20,074 bases of DNA from Tateyamaria sp. (lineage in GTDB: Bacteria; Pseudomonadota; Alphaproteobacteria; Rhodobacterales; Rhodobacteraceae), in NCBI GenBank assembly GCA_018668195.1, contig JABITU010000159.1, forward strand, positions 1-20,074, read 5' to 3'. The notes beneath the pieces are model-generated. The model saw only the letters and a program-made list of their open reading frames with translations. It was not told where the DNA came from and searched no databases. Positions 14,657 through 20,074 of the stretch are shown in pieces. The stretch's first letter is position 1; each line of letters opens with the position of its first letter. Made by a program: the position numbers and the translations under genes.

Positions 14657-15181
14657 ATGAAACGTTCCATTATTCTACATCCCGATCCGCGGCTGAAAAA
14701 GACGTCAGCGCCTGTTTTCGACGTCTCGGACGATCTGCGTACTCTGGCTGATGATATGCTGGAAACGATGTATCATGCACCCGGTGTCGGGTTGGCGGCT
14801 CCGCAAATTGGTGCGCTGCACCGGCTGATCGTGCTGGATTGCGTCAAGGCAGACGGAGAGGCCCCCCGCCCCCTGATCATGTTCAACCCTGAGATTGTTG
14901 CATCCTCTGACGCACTCAACGTGTATGAAGAGGGCTGCCTGTCGCTGCCGGAACAATTCGCCGAAGTGACTCGACCCGCCGAGGTTCAGGTGCGTTGGAT
15001 AGACCGGGACGGAAATGAACAATCCGAAGAGATGTCGGGCCTTTGGTCCACCTGCGTGCAGCACGAAATTGATCACCTCGATGGCAAGCTTTTTATCGAT
15101 TACCTCAAACCTTTGAAGCGCCAGTTGATGACGCGCAAGATGGTCAAGCTCAAGCGCGAGCGCGCCCGCGAAAAGGCATGA
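14657..15181 (+). CDS. def1: peptide deformylase, first copy
   Basis: This 174-residue metalloenzyme removes the formyl group from N-formylmethionine of nascent proteins at the ribosome exit. All three catalytic motifs are intact: motif I GVGLAAPQIG (43-52) with Gln50, motif II EEGCLSLP (91-98) with metal-ligand Cys94, and motif III QHEIDHLDG (135-143) with His136 and His140 as ligands and Glu137 as the general base. The Arg/Lys-rich C-terminus (RQLMTRKMVKLKRERAREK) is normal for bacterial Def1 and may contact rRNA. ATG at 14657 gives MKRSIILHPDPRLKK, the usual N-terminus; ATG at 14648 would add three residues, and neither has a strong ribosome site. Its stop overlaps the second copy as ATGA. 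This is the most likely main, essential deformylase. Confidence 0.95.
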   Translation: MKRSIILHPDPRLKKTSAPVFDVSDDLRTLADDMLETMYHAPGVGLAAPQIGALHRLIVLDCVKADGEAPRPLIMFNPEIVASSDALNVYEEGCLSLPEQFAEVTRPAEVQVRWIDRDGNEQSEEMSGLWSTCVQHEIDHLDGKLFIDYLKPLKRQLMTRKMVKLKRERAREKA

Positions 15182-15681
15182 GCCTGCGACAGATAGTGCT
15201 GTGGCCGGACCCCCGCCTAGGCGTGGTTTGCGACCCAGTGGGCGATATCGATGACGAAGTGCGCAGCCTTGCTGCTGATATGCTTGAGACAATGTATGAT
15301 GCGCCTGGACGGGGCCTTGCCGCGCCTCAGATCGGTGATTTGCGACGCATATTCGTGATGGATCCGACCTGGAAAGAGGGTCTGCGCGCACCAACGGTGT
15401 GTATCAACCCGCAAATCACTCCGCTTGACACCGAGGTCGTCGAAAGTGCCGAAGGCTGCTTGTCTATTCCGGGCATCTCTGCGCGTGTGTCGCGCCCTGC
15501 CGGTGTCCGCATGCGTTGGGTCGACCTTGATGGCGCCGCACAAAGCGCCGAGCTTACAGGGTTCGCGGCACTGTGCGCACAGCATGAAGTGGACCATCTT
15601 GATGGCATCGTCACATTGGACAGGGTGGATGAAGCACAACGTGCAAACCTGATCTCTGAATACACGGGTGTGCGCGCATGA
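15178..15681 (+). CDS. def2: peptide deformylase, second copy
   Basis: The 167-residue paralogue keeps every catalytic element: GRGLAAPQIG (44-53) with Gln51, AEGCLSIPG (91-99) with Cys94, and QHEVDHLDG (135-143) with His136, Glu137 and His140. It should therefore be an active deformylase. It differs from its neighbours in an Arg instead of a hydrophobic residue in motif I, and in a short acidic C-terminus that lacks the basic tail of the first copy. This suggests different ribosome engagement or substrate range. It starts within the stop of the first copy (ATGA, 15178-15181) and ends in the start of the third (ATGA, 15678-15681), so all three copies should be translated together. Confidence 0.93.
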   Translation: MSLRQIVLWPDPRLGVVCDPVGDIDDEVRSLAADMLETMYDAPGRGLAAPQIGDLRRIFVMDPTWKEGLRAPTVCINPQITPLDTEVVESAEGCLSIPGISARVSRPAGVRMRWVDLDGAAQSAELTGFAALCAQHEVDHLDGIVTLDRVDEAQRANLISEYTGVRA

Positions 15682-16172
15682 CGGTCCGCCCATTCGTAAT
15701 GTGGCCTGACAAACGGCTTCGTACGGTTTGTGCGCCGGTGGCCGAGGTCACGAATGATATCCGTAGGGTTTGGGTAGACATGGTTGAAACGATGGATGCC
15801 ATGCCCGGCATTGGTCTTGGTGCGCCGCAGATTGGTGTGATGCTGCAACTGGCTGTCGTTGATGTAACCCCGGATCGTTCGCGCCGCATACTTCTGGCCA
15901 ATCCGCAAATTCTCAGCACGAGCGAAGAGCTTCACGCCCGTGCCGAAGCCAGCCCTTGCCTGCCCGGTGTGGAGGCTGACATCACACGCCCTAATGCCGT
16001 GTCGGTGCGCTATCTTGGCGAGGCGGGGATGATTGAGCGGCGCGACTTTGAGGGGTTAGAGGCGCGGTCTGTTCAGCATCAGATCGACCATCTTGCAGGT
16101 CGGATGTATTTTGACAATTTGGGCCGCGTCAAGCGCGACATGCTGCTGCGGCGCGCCCGCAAAAAGCGCTAG
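15678..16172 (+). CDS. peptide deformylase-like protein with degenerate active site, third copy
   Basis: This 164-residue member of the deformylase fold has lost conserved catalytic residues. Motif I is altered but recognisable (GIGLGAPQIG, 44-53). Motif II reads EASPCLPG (90-97) instead of EGCLSxPG; in an ungapped alignment the metal-ligand Cys becomes Ser92, with a Cys two positions later. Motif III reads QHQIDHLAG (133-141), so both His (134, 138) remain but the general-base Glu is Gln135. Metal binding and hydrolysis are therefore doubtful. The reading frame is intact, the basic tail (KRDMLLRRARKKR) is kept, and the operon position is preserved, arguing for a retained non-catalytic role rather than decay. 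From memory, other Rhodobacteraceae have a similar third copy with QHQIDH. fmt follows after 15 bases. Confidence 0.88.
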   Translation: MTVRPFVMWPDKRLRTVCAPVAEVTNDIRRVWVDMVETMDAMPGIGLGAPQIGVMLQLAVVDVTPDRSRRILLANPQILSTSEELHARAEASPCLPGVEADITRPNAVSVRYLGEAGMIERRDFEGLEARSVQHQIDHLAGRMYFDNLGRVKRDMLLRRARKKR

Positions 16173-16187
16173 TTCGAGGGGAGCGTT

Positions 16188-17093
16188 ATGCGAATTGTGT
16201 TTATGGGCACACCGGAGTTTTCCGTCAACGCACTTGATGCGCTGCATGATGAGGGACACGAGGTCGTGTGTGTCTATACCCAACCGCCGCGGCCCGCTGG
16301 ACGTGGCAAAAAGGATCGACCAAGCCCGGTTCAGGCCCGGGCCGAGGCATTGGGTCTGCTCGTTCGCCACCCGGTGTCCTTGCGAAACGATGCGGCACAG
16401 CAGGCGTTTGCTGCGTTGCATGTAGATTTGGCCGTTGTTGTGGCTTATGGATTGATCCTGCCACAGGCAGTGCTTGATGCGCCGCGCCTTGGGTGTCTGA
16501 ATATTCATGCGAGCCTGCTGCCGCGTTGGCGCGGAGCGGCCCCGATTCACCGTGCGATCATGGCGGGTGACGCAGAAACTGGCGTATGCATCATGCAAAT
16601 GGAAGCTGGTCTTGATACTGGTCCGGTTTTATCGCGCGCGTCAACGCCGATTGGGCGTACTGAAACAACTGCCGATCTGCATGACAGGCTGGCGAAGATG
16701 GGCGCCGAGCAAATCGTGCAAACCCTCGAACAATTGGAAAGCTTGTCGCCCGAACCTCAGCCTTGGGACGGCGTGACCTATGCCAACAAGATAGCCAAGT
16801 CCGAAGCGTTAATCGACTGGGCGCGGCCCGCCACCGAGGTTGATCGTTTGATCCGGGGCTTGTCTGTGTTTCCAGGTGCGTGGTTTGATCTTGCAGGGGT
16901 TCGGATCAAGGTATTGGGGTCGACATTGGCCGATGGGTCCGGCGCACCGGGTACAGTGCTTGATGATGCGCTGACCGTGGCCTGCGGGGCCGGGGCCGTT
17001 CGCTTAACGCGGCTGCAACGGGCGGGAAAGGGCGCACAGGATGCTGATGCCTTTCTGCGTGGCAATCCGCTACCGCCCGGCACCATTATCTAG
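16188..17093 (+). CDS. fmt: methionyl-tRNA formyltransferase
   Basis: This 301-residue enzyme formylates Met-tRNAfMet with 10-formyltetrahydrofolate so that translation can initiate. The N-terminal formyltransferase domain (1-185) has [12 protein letters not shown], the KKDRPSPVQ loop used in tRNA recognition (41-49), and the catalytic triad Asn105 and His107 in [17 protein letters not shown] plus Asp143 in [10 protein letters not shown]. The C-terminal OB-like domain (about 200-301) has SVFPGAWF and ends in PLPPGTII. The ATG at 16188 has a GAGGGGAG ribosome site. It is the last gene of the def1-def2-def3-fmt cluster, coupling formylation with deformylation. No conventional terminator is immediately downstream; a nested inverted repeat starts 19 bases after the stop. 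Confidence 0.97.
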   Translation: MRIVFMGTPEFSVNALDALHDEGHEVVCVYTQPPRPAGRGKKDRPSPVQARAEALGLLVRHPVSLRNDAAQQAFAALHVDLAVVVAYGLILPQAVLDAPRLGCLNIHASLLPRWRGAAPIHRAIMAGDAETGVCIMQMEAGLDTGPVLSRASTPIGRTETTADLHDRLAKMGAEQIVQTLEQLESLSPEPQPWDGVTYANKIAKSEALIDWARPATEVDRLIRGLSVFPGAWFDLAGVRIKVLGSTLADGSGAPGTVLDDALTVACGAGAVRLTRLQRAGKGAQDADAFLRGNPLPPGTII

Positions 17094-17111
17094 AACAGTT
17101 TCCCAGTTTAC

Positions 17112-17209
17112 AGTGTGTTGCGTTTTATGAGCTTCAAGATGCAACAAAAAACGCGTTCGACCGGAGGGAGAGGCCGCGTTCTTTTGTTATCGATCAAACG
17201 CAACACGCT
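17112..17209. repeat. nested inverted-repeat element (possible structured RNA or terminator)
   Basis: The outer arms 17112-17125 and 17196-17209 pair over 14 positions (13 Watson-Crick and one G-U). Inside, 17143-17155 (AAC, A-run, CGCG) pairs with 17175-17188 (CGCG, T-rich, GTT) over 13 pairs with one bulged C, extended by GAT/ATC (17138-17140 with 17189-17191). The apical loop (17156-17174) is GA-rich and includes GGAGGGAG; on the - strand it reads as a C/T-rich loop resembling anti-Shine-Dalgarno sRNA loops. The left outer arm can alternatively pair with the left inner arm (GCGTTTT with AAAACGC). It lies between convergent genes. Structured 3' end, small RNA or MITE-like repeat are all possible. 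Confidence 0.5.
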
Positions 17210-17289
17210 ATAAAAAGCTGATTGGCATGACCGGGATCTTAACGCGTTAGATAATGGGTGATGTTTCAGGTATTTCGTCAAACGCTAAA

Positions 17290-17338
17290 GGTAACCTACT
17301 GCGAAATATTTTCTTTTCCGTGGTAGGTTCCTAATTTT
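17290..17338 (+). terminator. possible terminator or hairpin between fmt and rnhA
   Basis: GG-T-AACCTAC (17290-17299) pairs with GTAGGTTCC (17323-17331) over nine pairs with one bulged T and a 23-base loop. TAATTTTT follows on the + strand. The distance from fmt (about 200 bases) and the large loop make this a weak call. A TAACGCGTTA palindrome lies upstream at 17240-17249. The rest of this gap (17210-17289 and 17339-17384) shows no gene. Confidence 0.3.
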
Positions 17339-17384
17339 TGCCACCAGTTCATTCTCCGATTATGGACAACCATTTGCTTAGAAA

Positions 17385-17840
17385 TCACTTTGGTTTGAAC
17401 GGCGCCATTCCAGCCCGGGCGAGTTCGTCTGCGCGCTCGTTTTCGGCGTGCCCCGCGTGGCCCTTGACCCATTTCCAAGTGACATTGTGGCGTGCTTGCG
17501 CGCTGTCCAGTCGCTGCCATAAATCTGCGTTGGCCACTGGTTTTTTAGCGGCGTTCTTCCAACCGTTCCGTTTCCAGCCGTGAATCCAGCTGGTAATACC
17601 GTTCTTTACATAGTTGCTGTCGGTCACAACGGTGATTGTTGATGATTTTGACAGCGCCTCTAGCGCTGAGATAGCTGCCATCAGTTCCATCTGATTGTTC
17701 GTGGTTTGCGCTGCTCCGCCTTTAAGCGTTCGTTCCTTGACGACAGTGCCATCGTTGATGGCCTGCAGCAAAGCACCCCAGCCGCCAGGGCCGGGATTGC
17801 CCGAGCAGGCGCCATCGGTATATGCGACCAAATCAGGCAC
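17385..17840 (-). CDS. rnhA: ribonuclease HI
   Basis: This 151-residue RNase HI degrades the RNA strand of RNA-DNA hybrids, such as R-loops and primer remnants. The two-metal catalytic residues are present: Asp9 ([17 protein letters not shown]), Glu52 ([10 protein letters not shown]), Asp74 (VVTDSNYV) and Asp138 (ENERADELA), with the mobile His128 in WVKGHAGH. The basic handle ([18 protein letters not shown], 85-102) is present. The frame is open upstream to 17912, inside the methyltransferase gene. GTG at 17840 is chosen because it yields [10 protein letters not shown] at the standard position and overlaps the methyltransferase stop by eight bases (GTGCCTGA). No strong ribosome site is seen, so coupled translation is likely. 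It is the last gene of the ispH-led cluster. Confidence 0.94.
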   Translation of the reverse strand: MPDLVAYTDGACSGNPGPGGWGALLQAINDGTVVKERTLKGGAAQTTNNQMELMAAISALEALSKSSTITVVTDSNYVKNGITSWIHGWKRNGWKNAAKKPVANADLWQRLDSAQARHNVTWKWVKGHAGHAENERADELARAGMAPFKPK

Positions 17841-18423
17841 GGGCTTGCAGTACGATAAAGGGGTCAATTTCACCCGACAGGCCAGCTTCTTGACCTGTTC
17901 GGCTGTATTCAACCTTAAATCCTGTCGCGGCCATCAGATCCATCAGCTCAGGCTGGGTCACGTAAGAATACAACCTGCCAATCGAATCGCGGGACTCACC
18001 TGTGCCCAGTTTGGTTCCGAGATGAAACAATCCGCCGGGCTTCAGCGCGCGCGCCACAGCGGCAAGTTGCGCTGGCCAGTTCGCCAGTGGTGTATGCAGC
18101 ATGGAAAAATTTGCCCAAATCCCGTCATAGACATGGCTGGCCGTCAGATCGGCATAGGTTGCCTGCCTTGCGGTGACACCGTCGCGCCGGGCGGCCATTT
18201 CGACCATCGCGGGCACCGGATCCCAAGCGTACGTTTCCATGCCTTTTGCGGCCATCGCACCTGAGGCAAAGCCAGGACCGCAGCCAATATCGAGAACGCG
18301 GCCCCCGGTGGGAAGTCCGGAAATGAACCGCATCAGATCGGGCCGGTTTGAGGCATCATCGGTGAGCTTTGCATATTCCTCTGCTCGATCCGCATAGATG
18401 GCAAGAGTTTCCGGGTCAGTCAT
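17833..18423 (-). CDS. class I SAM-dependent methyltransferase
   Basis: The 196-residue protein is a single Rossmann-like methyltransferase domain. SAM-binding motif I is [13 protein letters not shown] (43-55); Asp68 in [11 protein letters not shown] is the acidic residue at the end of beta-2 that holds the SAM ribose; [14 protein letters not shown] (100-113) is motif II/post-[15 protein letters not shown] (126-138) is motif III. The C-terminal half ([18 protein letters not shown]) is typical of Methyltransf_11/25-type small-molecule methyltransferases, but the substrate cannot be told. ATG at 18423 overlaps the stop of the DUF3429 gene (ATGA) and is preferred over the open upstream frame to 18492. 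It is embedded between DUF3429 and rnhA and co-transcribed with them. Confidence 0.88.
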   Translation of the reverse strand: MTDPETLAIYADRAEEYAKLTDDASNRPDLMRFISGLPTGGRVLDIGCGPGFASGAMAAKGMETYAWDPVPAMVEMAARRDGVTARQATYADLTASHVYDGIWANFSMLHTPLANWPAQLAAVARALKPGGLFHLGTKLGTGESRDSIGRLYSYVTQPELMDLMAATGFKVEYSRTGQEAGLSGEIDPFIVLQARA

Positions 18424-18869
18424 ATCAGCACCGTTATGGCGAGGCAGCCCACCACGATTGCCGTTAACAGGACACGCAGTTTCATCCACCACGTTGGTGT
18501 AAGCCCCCAGCGGTCAAAGGCAAAATCAAGCATCAACAGGCCAGAAAAGCCAAATATCAGGTTCATCGCAGCGCTCGTAGGTCCGCCGCCCACCATGAAA
18601 AAAGCCCAGAGTGCTGGCAGAACTGAAAAGGCATAGCCTGTTGCTGCCTGTGCACCAGTCGCCTTTGTGGCAAAGCCCCAAAGTACCCCGGACATGAACG
18701 ACAATATCACCGCGCCATAAGCAAGTTGTACGTAGGGACCCACGAAACGTGCGCCCAGCAGTTCCAACCCAAGTGCTGCCAGATCATCGCTTAGCAGTGT
18801 GCTCGCACCCCATAAAAAAGGGATTAGCCCAGTAAGGCCAAGGATCAGAGGGGCACGTGGAATAGACAT
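18420..18869 (-). CDS. DUF3429-type integral membrane protein
   Basis: This 149-residue hydrophobic protein of unknown function has four to five predicted membrane helices: about 7-26 (LILGLTGLIPFLWGAST), 45-66 (YVQLAYGAVILSFMSGVLWGF), 75-92 (YAFSVLPALWAFFMV), 98-115 (NLIFGFSGLLMLDFAFD) and 127-149. The FxGxxxWGF-like segment (SFMSGVLWGFA), followed by the helices with FGFSGLLMLDFAFDRWGL, fits the DUF3429 family. Two adjacent ATGs exist (18872 and 18869). The second is chosen because GGTGAG is then five bases upstream and the N-terminus becomes MSIPRAPLILGL. Its stop overlaps the methyltransferase start. The role is unknown; its place in an isoprenoid/RNase H housekeeping cluster gives no functional hint. 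Confidence 0.8.
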   Translation of the reverse strand: MSIPRAPLILGLTGLIPFLWGASTLLSDDLAALGLELLGARFVGPYVQLAYGAVILSFMSGVLWGFATKATGAQAATGYAFSVLPALWAFFMVGGGPTSAAMNLIFGFSGLLMLDFAFDRWGLTPTWWMKLRVLLTAIVVGCLAITVLI

Positions 18870-19042
18870 CATGGCTCACCGATAAGAACTTGCGGTCGCG
18901 TTGGCACTGGTGTCGGCCCTTTTGGCCAAGTTGACAAGATGCAATTTGCCGCGTTGCCGCCCTTGCGTGATAGCCTTGGGATTGGTCCACTTTTGCGCGG
19001 GGATGGCTGCATGAAAGCCGCGTAATCATATCGCTTGGGCAT
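18869..19042 (-). CDS. possible small ORF between ispH and the DUF3429 gene
   Basis: A 57-codon ORF begins eight bases after the ispH stop and ends with TGA overlapping the first ATG of the DUF3429 gene (ATGA), filling the whole 178-base gap. The product is Pro/Arg-rich (MPKRYDYAAFMQPSPRKSG at the start, VPTRPQVLIGEP at the end), with no membrane segment or known motif. Third-position G/C is only about half and there is no ribosome site. The tight packing supports it and the composition argues against it. Confidence 0.25.
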   Translation of the reverse strand: MPKRYDYAAFMQPSPRKSGPIPRLSRKGGNAANCILSTWPKGPTPVPTRPQVLIGEP

Positions 19043-19050
19043 AGCGTTGG

Positions 19051-20001
19051 TCAGACGGGTTCTCGCAGCACGCGGGGCACTTTGAATTCGACGTTTTCAA
19101 CAGCGGTTTCTACCATTTCGACTGTGACGTCATACCGGTCACGGAATGCATCGATGACTTCGTTGATCAAAACTTCGGGTGCGGATGCGCCGGCTGTTAT
19201 GCCTATTGATGCAATCCCATTCAGGCTGCGCCAGTCGATATCTGTTGCGCGCTGTACCAGTTGCGCATACGTACACCCCGCTCGCGCGCCAACTTCCACC
19301 AAACGCTTTGAGTTCGAGGAATTTGGTGCGCCTACGACCAGCATCGCGTCGCACTTGGGGGCCATTACCTTGACCGCCTCTTGCCTATTGGTGGTGGCGT
19401 AGCAAATGTCTTCCTTGTGTGGGCCAACGATTTTAGGGAACCGGGCCTGCAGCGCCGCTACGATATCGGCGGTGTCGTCGACTGAAAGGGTCGTTTGGGT
19501 GACAAAGGCCAGCCGATCAGGGTCGCGTGCTACGATACCGGCGACATCTTCGACCGTTTCTACCAGCAACACCTCACCGGCGGGCAATTGGCCCATGGTG
19601 CCGACGGTCTCGGGGTGGCCGTCATGGCCGATCATTATCATTTGCAAGCCGTTGTCTGAATGGCGCTGCGCTTCGATATGGACCTTGCTGACCAAAGGGC
19701 AGGTTGCATCCACATACACCATTTCGCGCGCAGCGGCAGAGGCGGGCACAGATTTGGGCACGCCATGAGCAGAGAAAATGACCGGGCGATCATCGGGGCA
19801 GTCGTCCAGATCTTCGACAAAAACGGCACCTTGATCGCGCAAGTTGTCGACGACAAATTTATTGTGAACAATCTCGTGACGTACATATACGGGTGCGCCC
19901 CATTTCTCGATCGCCATCTCTACAATCTTGATGGCGCGATCTACCCCGGCGCAAAAGCCACGAGGGGCCGCAAGGTACAAGGTCAGTGGGACTTTGAACA
20001 T
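19051..20001 (-). CDS. ispH: 4-hydroxy-3-methylbut-2-enyl diphosphate reductase
   Basis: This 316-residue iron-sulfur enzyme (also LytB) performs the last MEP-pathway step, reducing HMBPP to isopentenyl and dimethylallyl diphosphate. The three cluster cysteines are present: Cys17 ([12 protein letters not shown]), Cys101 ([11 protein letters not shown]) and Cys200 ([11 protein letters not shown]). Substrate-binding residues include His46 (IVHN), His79 (SAHGVP), His129-Pro-Glu131 (GHDGHPE, Glu131 being the proton relay) and the SSNS segment (228-231). Length is normal. The ATG at 20001 has a GAGAG purine stretch upstream. It is the first gene of the - strand cluster with DUF3429, a methyltransferase and rnhA. 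No clear -35/-10 pair is seen; a GC-rich hairpin sits about 45 bases upstream. Confidence 0.97.
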   Translation of the reverse strand: MFKVPLTLYLAAPRGFCAGVDRAIKIVEMAIEKWGAPVYVRHEIVHNKFVVDNLRDQGAVFVEDLDDCPDDRPVIFSAHGVPKSVPASAAAREMVYVDATCPLVSKVHIEAQRHSDNGLQMIMIGHDGHPETVGTMGQLPAGEVLLVETVEDVAGIVARDPDRLAFVTQTTLSVDDTADIVAALQARFPKIVGPHKEDICYATTNRQEAVKVMAPKCDAMLVVGAPNSSNSKRLVEVGARAGCTYAQLVQRATDIDWRSLNGIASIGITAGASAPEVLINEVIDAFRDRYDVTVEMVETAVENVEFKVPRVLREPV

Positions 20002-20043
20002 CTTAAACTCTCTGGCGGTCTATATGCCCTAGGGGTAAGGTGT

Positions 20044-20069
20044 TCGGCGGGCCAGGTCCAGCCCGCCGA
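20044..20069. terminator. GC-rich hairpin upstream of ispH
   Basis: TCGGCGGGC (20044-20052) and GCCCGCCGA (20061-20069) form a perfect 9-bp stem with an eight-base loop. No T-tract follows on either strand. It could be the terminator stem of a gene beyond the window edge, or a leader structure of the ispH transcript. A palindromic CCCTAGGG (20027-20034) lies between it and ispH. Confidence 0.4.
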
Positions 20070-20074
20070 GTTGA

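Noticed and set aside
17127..17213. 28-codon ORF inside the nested palindrome
   Set aside because: It has no ribosome site, and the pairing constraints of the inverted repeats explain the sequence better than coding.

Overview
The window looks like a chromosomal segment of an alphaproteobacterium of the Rhodobacteraceae (Roseobacter group). The grounds are the F0-only ATP synthase operon with a split b/b' pair and no F1 genes attached, three tandem peptide-deformylase-like genes ahead of fmt, CtrA-type TTAA-N7-TTAA boxes, and protein sequences that read as typical of that group. This rests on recognising families and was not confirmed by a search. Nearly all of the window is housekeeping DNA. 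I see no transposase, integrase, CRISPR array, tRNA or rRNA.

Layout: (1) 1-2951, + strand: a short unassigned stretch, a candidate promoter, then atpI-atpB-atpE-atpF'-atpF, closed by a strong intrinsic terminator. RNA hairpins lie on both sides of the c-subunit gene. (2) 2952-4434: a FadR-type GntR regulator (- strand) with a well-formed promoter and an overlapping operator-like inverted repeat, divergent from a small lipoprotein gene (+) that has a full-consensus CtrA box just upstream. (3) 4573-8028: smc, with a probable TTG start. (4) 8255-11270, - strand: an overlapping cluster of cobC, cobD/cbiB (TTG start) and a secreted MltB-type lytic transglycosylase. (5) 11455-11814, +: a small receiver-like protein behind a CtrA-like promoter. 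(6) 11839-14558: a glutathionyl-hydroquinone reductase (-), a 117-residue protein of unknown function (+) and a PatB/MalY-type C-S lyase (-). (7) 14657-17093, +: def1-def2-def3-fmt, tightly overlapped; the third deformylase copy has lost catalytic residues. (8) 17094-17384: a convergent intergenic region holding an elaborate nested inverted repeat. (9) 17385-20001, - strand: ispH, a possible 57-codon ORF, a DUF3429 membrane protein, a methyltransferase and rnhA, overlapping or nearly so.

Functionally, the F0 genes build the membrane proton channel. CobC makes aminopropanol phosphate, and CobD attaches it to cobyric acid in cobalamin nucleotide-loop assembly. Fmt formylates initiator Met-tRNA, and the deformylases remove that formyl group from nascent proteins. 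IspH completes the MEP isoprenoid pathway. SMC condenses and segregates the chromosome. The two CtrA-type boxes suggest that the lipoprotein and the receiver-like protein belong to the cell-cycle/motility regulon of this lineage. The most interesting signals are those two promoters, the degenerate third deformylase, the self-operator of the GntR regulator and the nested palindrome between fmt and rnhA. I did not find a clearly new multi-gene system.
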